DNA from: Comamonas sp. lk
GTDB taxonomy: Bacteria > Bacteroidota > Bacteroidia > Chitinophagales > Chitinophagaceae
Length of the DNA: 36,346 nt
Direction: 5' to 3'
NCBI GenBank assembly: GCA_943327245.2
Contig: CALPWK020000005.1
Location: 1 to 36,346 of the forward strand
Part shown: piece after piece, positions 24,045 through 32,549 of the stretch
Numbering within the stretch: position 1 is the stretch's first letter
Layout: each line of letters begins with the position of its first letter
Program-made: the position numbers and the translations under genes
Notes under the pieces: model-generated
The model's database searches: none
Seen by the model: the letters and a program-made list of their open reading frames with translations, nothing else
Told to the model about the DNA's origin: nothing

Positions 24045-24052
24045 TATTTTTG
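24045..24052 (+). promoter_or_regulatory. Possible -7 box for the tail-specific protease gene
   Basis: TATTTTTG matches TAnnTTTG. A start of transcription near 24058 would exclude the first in-frame ATG (24041), which supports a start at 24062 or 24074. The -33 box is poor. Confidence 0.4.
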
Positions 24053-24073
24053 ATTTACTTCATGCGCGCAATT

Positions 24074-26239
24074 ATGACATATGTAAAACAAAATAAGTGG
24101 TTAGTATTAGCCACGGTTATCTTATTTGGTGGTCTGTTTTTTGCTTTTAGCAATACTAAATCAGCTTCACAGGAACCGTCAGACCTTAGACATCGAAAAT
24201 TATTGTCTACCGTAGGTAATCTATTGGAGAGTGAACATTATAGCCCAAGAAAAGTGGATGATATTTTTTCAAAAGAAGTATTTGATGGTTATTTAAAATC
24301 ATTAGATCCAGAAAAGGACTTGTTTACACAGTCTGATTTGGAAACTTTAAAGCCATTTGAAAAAACAATTGACGATGAAATACATGGATCAACAATCTAC
24401 TTTGTACCAGCAGTTGACTTGATTTATGAAAAGAGAATTGCGGAAGCAAAAAAATTATTTGATTCAATTATCCAAAAACCTTTTGATTTCAATACGGATG
24501 ATTCTATATATTATGATGCAACTAATTTATCATATCCTGCAGGTCTATCTGACAGAGACAGTAGATGGTCTAAATTAGTAAAGTATAAAGTATTAGACAG
24601 GTACGCTGCTGCAATAGAAGAAAGAACAAAAAATAGTGGTAAAGAAAAATTCGTAGTAAAACCGGATTCTACCATTGAATTAGAAGCAAGAATGGCTGTA
24701 AAAAAAGCACAGCTTAAGAAGTTCGAATTACTAGATAAAACTTTTGGTAGAGAAAAAAGGTTTGAAACATTTTTAAATACGATTACTGGTTTAATGGATC
24801 CACATACTGACTATTTTGCTCCTGTGGAGAAAAGGTCATTTACAGAGCAAATGAGTGGAGTATTTTATGGTATTGGCGCTTTGCTAACTCAAGACGAAAA
24901 TGGAGTTAAAATAGCCAGTGTACAGCCGGGTGGAGCGGCCTGGAAGTCAGGATTATTAATGGCAAATGATGTAATTATTAAAATTGCGCAAGGTGACGGA
25001 GAACCAGTGGATATTGAAGGATACGAAACAACAGATGCTGTTAAATTAATAAGAGGGAACCTAGGAACAGAAGTGCGATTGACTGTTAAAAAACCAGACG
25101 GAACCATAAAAGTAATCCCATTAAAAAGAGAAAAAATTATTTTAGACGAGGGCTATGCTAGAAGTGCAGTAATTACAAGAGGCAATGAAAAATTCGGCTA
25201 TATTTTATTGCCTGATTTTTATGCTGATTTTGAAAGAGAAGACGGCCATAGATGTTCTGAGGACGTTGCCAAAGAAGTTGAAAAGTTAAAAGCGGAAAAA
25301 GTAAAAGGTATTATTATTGATGTTCGTTACAACGGAGGTGGGTCCTTGTATGAAGTAGTTCAAATGGCTGGTTTATTTATAGACAAAGGGCCTATTGTAC
25401 AAATCAGAAATAAAGAAGGCCGCTCTCAGGTTTTGTATGACGAGACGGCTGGTATATTATATGATGGGCCATTAGTAGTTATGGCAAATGAGTTTAGCGC
25501 TTCTGCAAGTGAAATTTTTGCTGCAGCTATTCAGGACTACAAAAGAGGCTTGGTAGTAGGTAGTACTTCCACCTATGGTAAAGGCACGGTTCAAAGAAAT
25601 GTTGCATTTGGTAAACCATTAGATTCCTTAGGTATTCAAACAGAATACGGAGCAGTAAAATTGACCTTCCAAAAATTTTATAGAATTACAGGAAGTTCAA
25701 CACAATTAAAAGGAGTGGTTCCCGACGTGGTATTCCCCGATGAGTATGAGTTTTTAAAATACAGAGAAAAGGATAATCCTTCTGCATTGGCTTGGGATGA
25801 GATGGAAAGAGCTAAATTTCAAGTTTGGCCTAAAACTGGCAATATGAGCACTATTGCAATGAACGCAAATAAGAAATTTGAATCCGACACTTCTGTTGCT
25901 AAGTTCAAGAAGAATTTGCAATGGATCTCTTCACAAATAGATAAGCCAGTTTATTTAAAATTAGATAGATATCAAGCTTTTAAAAAAGAAATACAGTCTG
26001 TTGTAAAGCAAAATGAAAATATCATTAAGTTGAAGGATACGATGCAAATTGCAGCACTTAAAGCAGACAATGATAAATTCTATAATAATCCAGATAAAGT
26101 TAAACAAGAAAGATATCAAGCTTGGTTAAAATTTGTTGCTAAAGACTTACAAATTAAGCAGTCTACTGATTTATTAAGTCAATTTAATACTGTTTCAAAT
26201 ACAACCACAACAATAGCTCCAGTAAAGAAAGGGAAATAA
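24074..26239 (+). CDS. Carboxy-terminal processing (tail-specific) protease, S41 family
   Basis: The 721-residue protein (from 24074; in-frame ATGs at 24041 and 24062 are possible) is a periplasmic serine protease that cuts proteins at their C-termini. It has an N-terminal membrane anchor or signal (WLVLATVILFGGLFFAF), then a Tsp-type helical region ending LMDPHTDYFAP. A PDZ domain follows (GIGALLTQDENGV to LTVKKPDG). The S41 peptidase domain has DVRYNGGGSLYE, FSASASEIFAAAIQDY with the catalytic Ser near residue 477, and STYGKGTVQ with the lysine near 503. A C-terminal helical tail follows, as in Tsp/Prc. Start choice rests on the TATTTTTG promoter box at 24045. The NusG-like gene begins 10 bases downstream. 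Confidence 0.92.
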   Translation: MTYVKQNKWLVLATVILFGGLFFAFSNTKSASQEPSDLRHRKLLSTVGNLLESEHYSPRKVDDIFSKEVFDGYLKSLDPEKDLFTQSDLETLKPFEKTIDDEIHGSTIYFVPAVDLIYEKRIAEAKKLFDSIIQKPFDFNTDDSIYYDATNLSYPAGLSDRDSRWSKLVKYKVLDRYAAAIEERTKNSGKEKFVVKPDSTIELEARMAVKKAQLKKFELLDKTFGREKRFETFLNTITGLMDPHTDYFAPVEKRSFTEQMSGVFYGIGALLTQDENGVKIASVQPGGAAWKSGLLMANDVIIKIAQGDGEPVDIEGYETTDAVKLIRGNLGTEVRLTVKKPDGTIKVIPLKREKIILDEGYARSAVITRGNEKFGYILLPDFYADFEREDGHRCSEDVAKEVEKLKAEKVKGIIIDVRYNGGGSLYEVVQMAGLFIDKGPIVQIRNKEGRSQVLYDETAGILYDGPLVVMANEFSASASEIFAAAIQDYKRGLVVGSTSTYGKGTVQRNVAFGKPLDSLGIQTEYGAVKLTFQKFYRITGSSTQLKGVVPDVVFPDEYEFLKYREKDNPSALAWDEMERAKFQVWPKTGNMSTIAMNANKKFESDTSVAKFKKNLQWISSQIDKPVYLKLDRYQAFKKEIQSVVKQNENIIKLKDTMQIAALKADNDKFYNNPDKVKQERYQAWLKFVAKDLQIKQSTDLLSQFNTVSNTTTTIAPVKKGK

Positions 26240-26249
26240 AATTTGAATT

Positions 26250-26768
26250 ATGAGTATCGGAATAGCTATACAAGAGAAGAAATGGCATGTGATTTATACC
26301 AAATCTAAATGGGAAAAAAAAGTGGACGCTCTTTTATTGCAAAGAGGATTTGAAAGTTGGTGCCCAGTTCAAAAGAAAGAAAGACAATGGACTGACAGAA
26401 AAAAAATTATCGAAGAGCCGCTATTTAGATCTTATGTATTTGTAAAGGCTACTCAGGAAGAACGTAGTAAAATTTTAGCAGTGAATGGGGTAGTGAATTT
26501 TTTATATTTTGAAAAGAAGCCTGCTATAATTCGCGATCAAGAAATTGAAACTATTAAAAAATATTTAGGAGAGTCCTATCAATCTATTCAGGTGGTAGAC
26601 ATGAATAATATTCCTGCTCAAACTAAAGTGTCTATTAATAATGGCCTATTCATGGGACAGAGAGGAGAAGTGATTAAATCAGGGAAGAAAACTGTATTTG
26701 TGCGACTAGAAAGTATCAATATGATGATGATTGTAGAATTTAAAGTAGAGGAAGTTTCTTTACAATAA
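26250..26768 (+). CDS. NusG paralog, UpxY-like transcription antitermination factor
   Basis: The 172-residue protein has an NGN domain (WHVIYTKSKWEKKVDALLLQRGFESWCPVQKKERQW, in parts, to about residue 110) and a C-terminal KOW-like domain (about 120-172: VSINNGLFMGQRGEVIKSGKKTVFVRLE). The form is that of specialised NusG paralogs (UpxY, RfaH-like), which bind RNA polymerase and keep it going through chosen operons, usually for surface polysaccharides. The housekeeping NusG normally lies beside rpl genes, so this is a paralog. It is unusual that no polysaccharide operon follows; it trails the protease gene by 10 bases and meets mtaB end to end. Confidence 0.87.
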   Translation: MSIGIAIQEKKWHVIYTKSKWEKKVDALLLQRGFESWCPVQKKERQWTDRKKIIEEPLFRSYVFVKATQEERSKILAVNGVVNFLYFEKKPAIIRDQEIETIKKYLGESYQSIQVVDMNNIPAQTKVSINNGLFMGQRGEVIKSGKKTVFVRLESINMMMIVEFKVEEVSLQ

Positions 26769-26810
26769 TTGAATCCAGGGCGTATACAATTAAACTTGGG
26801 CACAGTAAAT

Positions 26811-28103
26811 TTAAGCCAAAGTCCAATCAATTAATTGGTTGCTCCACTCAGCTCTGAAAGGAGTAATTACTTTTATATAATTATCGGTATAGCCTTCTAG
26901 CATAGCAATACTTTCAGGGTCTTTTTGTTTTACAGACTCAAACAATACTGTTCTTGTAGTACCAACATGAGCAGCATTAAAGTACTGCTGCTTTTGATAA
27001 GATAAATTACGCATTATTTTATTTCTTTCATGTCTTATAGAGATAGGTACAATTGGCTTTATATCTAGTGCTTTTGTTGCAGCTCTTTCCGAATAAGTGA
27101 AAACATGTAAATAGGCAATATCTAAGGAATGTAAAAATTCTAAACTTTCTCTAAAATATGCTTCAGTTTCTCCAGGAGATCCTACAATTACATCTACCCC
27201 AATAGCGGCATGAGGTATAAGTTTGTTGATTAACTCAACCTTCTCACGATATAATTCACTATTATAGCGACGTTGCATCAATTTTAAAACAGTATCAGAA
27301 CCACTTTGCAATGGAATATGAAAATGCGGCATGATTTTTTTACTTTGCGCGATCCATTCAATCATGTCGTTGGTCAATAAATTTGGCTCAATAGACGATA
27401 TACGGTATCTAGGTATTTCAGTGTCAGCTTCTAGTGCTTTTATTAATTCAAAAAAGTTTTCTTCATGTTTTTTGCCCCCATCGTTTCCCTTACCAAAATC
27501 CCCTAAATTAATGCCAGTTAAAACAATTTCTTTCACCCCATTGGCTGCTAATTGTTTTGCTTGATTCACCACATTTTCAACAGAATCACTTCTGCTTTTC
27601 CCTCTTGCCATGGGGATAGTACAAAAGGAACAACTATAGTCACAGCCGTCCTGAACTTTCAAAAAGGTACGAGTCCTGTCATTAACGGAGAAAGAGGAGT
27701 TGAATCCAGAAACAGTCTCAATATCGCAGCTGCAGATTTTGGTAGGGTCTCCTTTCGACAAGGAGGCTAAATGCTGAACAAGGTTGAATTTTTCAGAAGC
27801 GCCCAGTACTAAGTCCACTCCTGGTATAGCTGCTATTTCTTGAGGTTTTAATTGGGCATAACAACCGGTTATAACCACGAAGCTTTCTGGTGCTAGTCTT
27901 TGAATTCTTCTTACCAATTGACGGCATTCTTTGTCAGCATTGTCCGTTACAGAACAAGTATTAATCACGTAAACGTCTGCTTTGTCCGTAAAAGCAGTCT
28001 TTTCAAAGCCTTCCTGCTCCAATTGTCTAGAAAGGGTAGAAGTTTCTGAAAAGTTCAGTTTACAGCCTAATGTGTGAAATGCGACAGAACGTTTAGTATT
28101 CAT
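26811..28103 (-). CDS. mtaB: tRNA (N6-threonylcarbamoyladenosine(37)-C2)-methylthiotransferase
   Basis: This radical-SAM enzyme adds a methylthio group to t6A37 in tRNAs reading ANN codons. From the ATG at 28103 it has 430 residues; the TTG at 28112 is not needed. The N-terminal UPF0004 domain has HTLGCKLNFSET, VINTCSVTDNAD and VITGCYAQL, giving three cluster cysteines. The radical SAM domain has QDGCDYSCSFCTIP with CxxxCxxC. A TRAM-like C-terminal end follows. GCKLN and the later motifs point to MtaB rather than MiaB or RimO. It is a single gene, convergent with the NusG paralog. Confidence 0.93.
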   Translation of the reverse strand: MNTKRSVAFHTLGCKLNFSETSTLSRQLEQEGFEKTAFTDKADVYVINTCSVTDNADKECRQLVRRIQRLAPESFVVITGCYAQLKPQEIAAIPGVDLVLGASEKFNLVQHLASLSKGDPTKICSCDIETVSGFNSSFSVNDRTRTFLKVQDGCDYSCSFCTIPMARGKSRSDSVENVVNQAKQLAANGVKEIVLTGINLGDFGKGNDGGKKHEENFFELIKALEADTEIPRYRISSIEPNLLTNDMIEWIAQSKKIMPHFHIPLQSGSDTVLKLMQRRYNSELYREKVELINKLIPHAAIGVDVIVGSPGETEAYFRESLEFLHSLDIAYLHVFTYSERAATKALDIKPIVPISIRHERNKIMRNLSYQKQQYFNAAHVGTTRTVLFESVKQKDPESIAMLEGYTDNYIKVITPFRAEWSNQLIDWTLA

Positions 28104-28109
28104 GGGTTG

Positions 28110-28141
28110 CAAAGATAAAAAACCTTAGTGGAACTTGGAAA
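28110..28141 (-). promoter_or_regulatory. Likely mtaB promoter abutting the start codon
   Basis: On the minus strand, TATCTTTG (28110-28117) matches TAnnTTTG, with TTTC exactly 20 bases upstream at the -33 place (28138-28141). Transcription would begin about where the ATG is (28103), giving a leaderless or nearly leaderless mRNA. Confidence 0.5.
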
Positions 28142-28170
28142 TCTTAAAATAATCATAATCCGCCTATTAA

Positions 28171-28202
28171 TTTCCCATTTTGATGCATTTCAATTAAGTT
28201 TG
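28171..28202 (+). promoter_or_regulatory. Likely promoter of the DUF2723 gene
   Basis: TAAGTTTG (28195-28202) matches TAnnTTTG, with TTTC at 28171-28174, 20 bases upstream. The start codon is 20 bases downstream at 28223. Confidence 0.45.
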
Positions 28203-28222
28203 CAACTACTAAAATTGTCAAA

Positions 28223-31200
28223 ATGGACTTTAAGAAAATTAATAATTGGACAGGTTGGATTGTAACCTTAATAGCTTGTACAGTGTACATTATGACTTCA
28301 GAAGCTAGTGGTAGCTTTTGGGATTGTGGTGAGTTCATAAGCAGTGCATATAAATTACAAATTCCACATCCTCCTGGAGCACCCATGTTTGTCTTAATGG
28401 GTAGGGTATTTATTATTCTTTTCGGAGACAATCCGTTAACAGCTGCCAAAGCCGTTAATACAATGAGTGCCTTGGCAAGTGGGTTTACCATTTTATTTTT
28501 ATTCTGGACTATCACACATTTTGCAAAAAGAATGGTGGAGAAACAATCTGGAATTGCATTAACGTCAAATCAAATTATTTTAATCATGGGTGCTGGTATT
28601 GTAGGTGCCCTAGCGTATACTTTTAGTGATTCATTCTGGTTTAGTGCGGTTGAAGGCGAGGTTTATGCGTTGAGTTCTTTCTTTACTGCTTTAGTTTTTT
28701 GGGCAATCTTGAAATGGGAACATACTGCAGATAACGCAGGTTCTGACAAATGGATTATTTTTATCTTCTACATGATGGGAGTTTCTATAGGAGTGCATTT
28801 GCTGAACATCTTAACTATTCCTGCTATTGTAATGGTTTATTATTTCAGAAATTATAAACCTAGTTTTAAAGGTGGATTGGTTGCATTTTTTATTGGAGTT
28901 ATTATTACAGGCTTTATACAAGTATTTTTAATTCAATATACCATTAAGTGGGCTGGCGCATTTGATATTGCTTTTGTAAACAATTTAGGTATGCCTTTCT
29001 TTAGTGGGTTTATTACTTTCTTTATTTTACTAGCAGTAGTACTTGGATTAACAATTCGATATGCAAATAAAAAAGCATTCTATTTCTTGAAATTAGGTAC
29101 TTGGTCATTGATATTTTTCCTATTAGGGTACACTAGCTATGTAACAACAATGATACGTTCAAGTGCAGATCCTTCTGTTGACATGTACAATGTAGATAAT
29201 CCTGTTACTTTAATGGGATATTTAGGAAGAGAGCAATATGGTGATTGGCCAATTCTTTACGGACCTGATTACGTGGACAAAGTGGATAATATAGAGGGTG
29301 GAGATCAATATGTTAAATCTAAGAACACATACGAAGTTGCTGGCAAGAATTATAAGCGAGACTGGGCTTCTGCTCCGTCGGCACATTTGTTCCCAAGAAT
29401 GTGGGATGGCGAAAATGACAGAGGACAAATGGACAGTTATAAAGCATTTGCTGGTGTAGTGGATGGAGAAGCGCCAACTTTAAGAGATAATATTAAATAC
29501 TTTACTAATTATCAGTTTGGTTTTATGTATCTCCGTTATTTCTTATGGAATTTTGCAGGTAAGCAAAATGACTTACAAGGCTTTGGTAATGTAAGAGATG
29601 GTAATTTTAGAACGGGTATTTCTTTTGTAGACAACGCCCTATTTGGAGACCAATCTAAATTACCAGATTCCATTAATAAAAATAACAAGGCGAATAATAC
29701 TTTATTTATGTTGCCTTTCTTATTAGGAATAGCTGGTTTTATATATCAGTATCAACAAGCTAAGAAAGACTTTATAGTAACTGCTTTATTATTCTTCTTC
29801 ACTGGTATTGCCATTGTACTTTATTTAAATCAAGTTAGTTTACAACCACGTGAGCGTGATTATGCCTATGTGGGTTCTTTCTATGCTTTTGCAATTTGGA
29901 TTGGCTTAGGTGTATTACAAATAGCGGCTTGGTTAAGTAAGGCAGTCACTCAGAGAATTGCAGCTATTACAGCAACGGTAGTTTGCTTTTTCGCTGTACC
30001 TGCTTTAATGGCACAGCAAGAATGGGACGACCATGATAGAAGTCAAAAAACCTTGCCTCGTGATTTAGCGCGTGATTACTTAGAGAGTTGTCCTCCAAAT
30101 GCTATTTTATTCTCTTTTGGAGATAATGACACTTACCCTTTGTGGTATGCACAAGAAGTTGAAGGCATTCGTCCTGATGTTCGTGTGGTGGTAAATAGTT
30201 TATTGGGCTCTGACTGGTATATGAGAGAGCTTCGCTATAAAGTGAATCAAAGTGATAAGTTTGATTTGATTTTAACGGAGGACGAAGTGTCTGGTAATAA
30301 ATTGAACGCGGTTTATTACAATGCATCAGCTGGTTACAATGAAACAAGCTACCATAATTTAGATTCTATTTTACGTTATGTAGTTGCGGATCCTTCAGGA
30401 AAATATAAAGTATCATCACAAGAAGGACCTATTAATATTTTCCCGACACATAAATTTAGTGTACCGGTGAATAAGGCAAATGCGATTGCTTCTGGCATTG
30501 CAAAAGCTACAGACAATATTGTGGATGAATTAAAAATTGACTTTAATCCTAATAGACAGTATTTATTGAAAAATGAATTAGCAATGTATGCAATCATTGC
30601 AACGTCACAATTTAAACGTCCTATTTGCTTTACCTCAACACAGGACTTAAAGGAATTAGGATTGGAAAAATATGTACGTCAAACTGGAATGTCCTACCAG
30701 TTAGTGCCGGTTGAGAATTCAGGGGTGGATGTAGACGCAGCATATAAAAATATCATGACTAAATTTGCTTTTGGAAACGCAAAAAATCCGAAAGTTTACT
30801 ATGATGAAGAAAACCGCAGACATTTAAATTCAATTCGTTATGCTACAGCACAAATAGCTTTGGCATTAGCTGCTCAGGGCAAGAAAGACAGTGCACAACA
30901 AATATTAAGAAAACTAGATAGTGAAACTAATGAAAAGAGTTTCCCTTATGGTATGACTTCTAACAGAGGAAATCAGCATAACTATTTCTCTTATGTATTT
31001 GTACAAGCTTGTTATGCTTCTGGAGAATTAAATTTGGCAAAGAAAGTTTCTACTGCAGTTATTAAGGATTTAAAACAACAAATCGCTTATTACAGATCAC
31101 TAGGAGAGTCTATGTCGGAAGAACAGTTCTTGCAGAATGCAGACGCTGCTTATCAAAACAAGCCTTCTAGCTTTAGCAATAAGCAAATGTCTTTTGTACA

Positions 31201-31279
31201 AGACATATTAACTTGTTATCAGATAGAAGGGGCTATGAATAAAATGGAATCAGACGCAGCCGCCGCTACAAAAAAATAA
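28223..31279 (+). CDS. DUF2723 family polytopic membrane protein (GT-C/TMEM260-like)
   Basis: The 1018-residue protein has about a dozen hydrophobic helices in the first 330 residues and again around 490-600, then a large soluble C-terminal part. The N-terminus carries the DUF2723 signature: TSEASGSFWDCGEFISSAYKLQIPHPPGAP in two halves, with an acidic pair in the first loop like the catalytic loop of GT-C enzymes. Human TMEM260, an O-mannosyltransferase, belongs to the same family, so this may be a protein or lipid glycosyltransferase using a lipid-linked sugar. A second cluster is QPRERDYAYVGSFYAFAIWIGLG. The C-terminal 250 residues may be helical repeats. It is single and followed by its own terminator. 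Confidence 0.85.
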   Translation: MDFKKINNWTGWIVTLIACTVYIMTSEASGSFWDCGEFISSAYKLQIPHPPGAPMFVLMGRVFIILFGDNPLTAAKAVNTMSALASGFTILFLFWTITHFAKRMVEKQSGIALTSNQIILIMGAGIVGALAYTFSDSFWFSAVEGEVYALSSFFTALVFWAILKWEHTADNAGSDKWIIFIFYMMGVSIGVHLLNILTIPAIVMVYYFRNYKPSFKGGLVAFFIGVIITGFIQVFLIQYTIKWAGAFDIAFVNNLGMPFFSGFITFFILLAVVLGLTIRYANKKAFYFLKLGTWSLIFFLLGYTSYVTTMIRSSADPSVDMYNVDNPVTLMGYLGREQYGDWPILYGPDYVDKVDNIEGGDQYVKSKNTYEVAGKNYKRDWASAPSAHLFPRMWDGENDRGQMDSYKAFAGVVDGEAPTLRDNIKYFTNYQFGFMYLRYFLWNFAGKQNDLQGFGNVRDGNFRTGISFVDNALFGDQSKLPDSINKNNKANNTLFMLPFLLGIAGFIYQYQQAKKDFIVTALLFFFTGIAIVLYLNQVSLQPRERDYAYVGSFYAFAIWIGLGVLQIAAWLSKAVTQRIAAITATVVCFFAVPALMAQQEWDDHDRSQKTLPRDLARDYLESCPPNAILFSFGDNDTYPLWYAQEVEGIRPDVRVVVNSLLGSDWYMRELRYKVNQSDKFDLILTEDEVSGNKLNAVYYNASAGYNETSYHNLDSILRYVVADPSGKYKVSSQEGPINIFPTHKFSVPVNKANAIASGIAKATDNIVDELKIDFNPNRQYLLKNELAMYAIIATSQFKRPICFTSTQDLKELGLEKYVRQTGMSYQLVPVENSGVDVDAAYKNIMTKFAFGNAKNPKVYYDEENRRHLNSIRYATAQIALALAAQGKKDSAQQILRKLDSETNEKSFPYGMTSNRGNQHNYFSYVFVQACYASGELNLAKKVSTAVIKDLKQQIAYYRSLGESMSEEQFLQNADAAYQNKPSSFSNKQMSFVQDILTCYQIEGAMNKMESDAAAATKK

Positions 31280-31307
31280 AAGCTATTATCATAATGATTC
31301 TTTCATA

Positions 31308-31335
31308 AGAAAGGCTCCCAATTGGGAGCCTTTCT
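31308..31335 (+). terminator. Terminator after the DUF2723 gene
   Basis: A 12-base-pair stem with an AATT loop (arms 31308-31319 and 31324-31335, core GGCTCCC/GGGAGCC) is followed by TTTG. It lies 29 bases after the stop codon. Confidence 0.8.
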
Positions 31336-31396
31336 TTGTGTATAAATAATGTATTGAATAAATTAGTTACTCATAATGAATAGTATTAAAATTCAA

Positions 31397-32524
31397 TTAT
31401 AACATAGTAGACAACGCCTCTACAACAGTGTCAATTTCTTGTTGAGTATTGTGTTTGCTAAAAGAGAATCGGATAGTTACAAAATCATCTCCTTTTTGTA
31501 AAGCCTGAATTACATGTGATCCTTGCTGAGCACCGCTAGAACAAGCACTGCCGCCACTCGCGCAAATTTGCTTCATATCTAAATTAAATAAAATCATTTC
31601 TGTCTTTTCATTTTTGGGGAAGTTTACACTTAATAAAGTGTAAAGGGATTTCCCAAAACTGTCGCCATTAAAATTTACCCCTGGAATTTTAGCAATCAAT
31701 TGGTCATACATGTATTGCTTTAAGGACTGAATGTAAATACTTTCTTTTTCGTAATTGGCTGTCGCTAATTCTAATGCTTTTGCAAATCCAATAATACCGT
31801 ATACGTTTTCAGTACCAGCACGCATGTTTCTTTCCTGCGCACCACCATGTACTAAAGGGCTAATTTTAATATTTTCATTTATATAAAGTATCCCAACGCC
31901 TTTAGGTCCATGAAATTTATGCCCCGCGCCAGTGATAAAATCAACTGGCATTTCACTTAAATTGAAAGGGAAATGACCTACAGTTTGTACTGTATCGCTA
32001 TGAAAATAAGCAGTATATTTTTTGCAAATTGTACCAACTATTTCTAAGTCAATCATATTTCCAATTTCATTATTGGCATGCATAATACTTACAATAGTCT
32101 TCTCGGGGTTCTCTGTTAAAAGTTGTTCTAAATGAATAGTGTCAATATGTCCATTAGGCAAAATATTCACCCAAGACAATTTCACCCCTGCATGCTTAGC
32201 AAGGTGTTCCACTGTATGTAATGTAGCATGGTGTTCTATAGGGGAGCTGATGATATGTTTACAGGCTAAATCATGAATGGCAGCTTGTAATATTGTGTTA
32301 CTACTTTCAGTCCCACCACTAGTAAAAAATATTTCTGCAGGACGGGCGCCTAAAATTTTAGCTACCGATTTCCTTGCTTGTTCTATAGCCATTCTTGTTT
32401 CTCTACCATAACTGTAAATAGAAGAAGGATTGCCAAATTTTTCAGTCATAAATGGCATCATTGCTTCTAATACTTGAGGATCTAGTGAAGTAGTAGCTGC
32501 GTTGTCTAAATATATTCGCTCCAT
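31397..32524 (-). CDS. Cysteine desulfurase, NifS/IscS-like
   Basis: The PLP enzyme takes sulfur from cysteine for iron-sulfur clusters or tRNA thiolation. The 375-residue product has YLDNAATT at the start, FTSGGTESSN, HANNEIG, the PLP lysine in ITGAGHKFHGPKG (Lys203) and the sulfur-accepting cysteine in GGSACSSGA (Cys328). The GSACSSG loop is the class I (NifS/IscS) pattern. No iscU or other cluster gene is beside it, so its specific customer is not shown; a link to MtaB (which needs clusters and sulfur) is possible but not proved. It follows glmM by 25 bases on the same strand and is probably co-transcribed. Confidence 0.93.
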   Translation of the reverse strand: MERIYLDNAATTSLDPQVLEAMMPFMTEKFGNPSSIYSYGRETRMAIEQARKSVAKILGARPAEIFFTSGGTESSNTILQAAIHDLACKHIISSPIEHHATLHTVEHLAKHAGVKLSWVNILPNGHIDTIHLEQLLTENPEKTIVSIMHANNEIGNMIDLEIVGTICKKYTAYFHSDTVQTVGHFPFNLSEMPVDFITGAGHKFHGPKGVGILYINENIKISPLVHGGAQERNMRAGTENVYGIIGFAKALELATANYEKESIYIQSLKQYMYDQLIAKIPGVNFNGDSFGKSLYTLLSVNFPKNEKTEMILFNLDMKQICASGGSACSSGAQQGSHVIQALQKGDDFVTIRFSFSKHNTQQEIDTVVEALSTML

Positions 32525-32549
32525 AGGAAAATGATTACTTGATTGAGTA

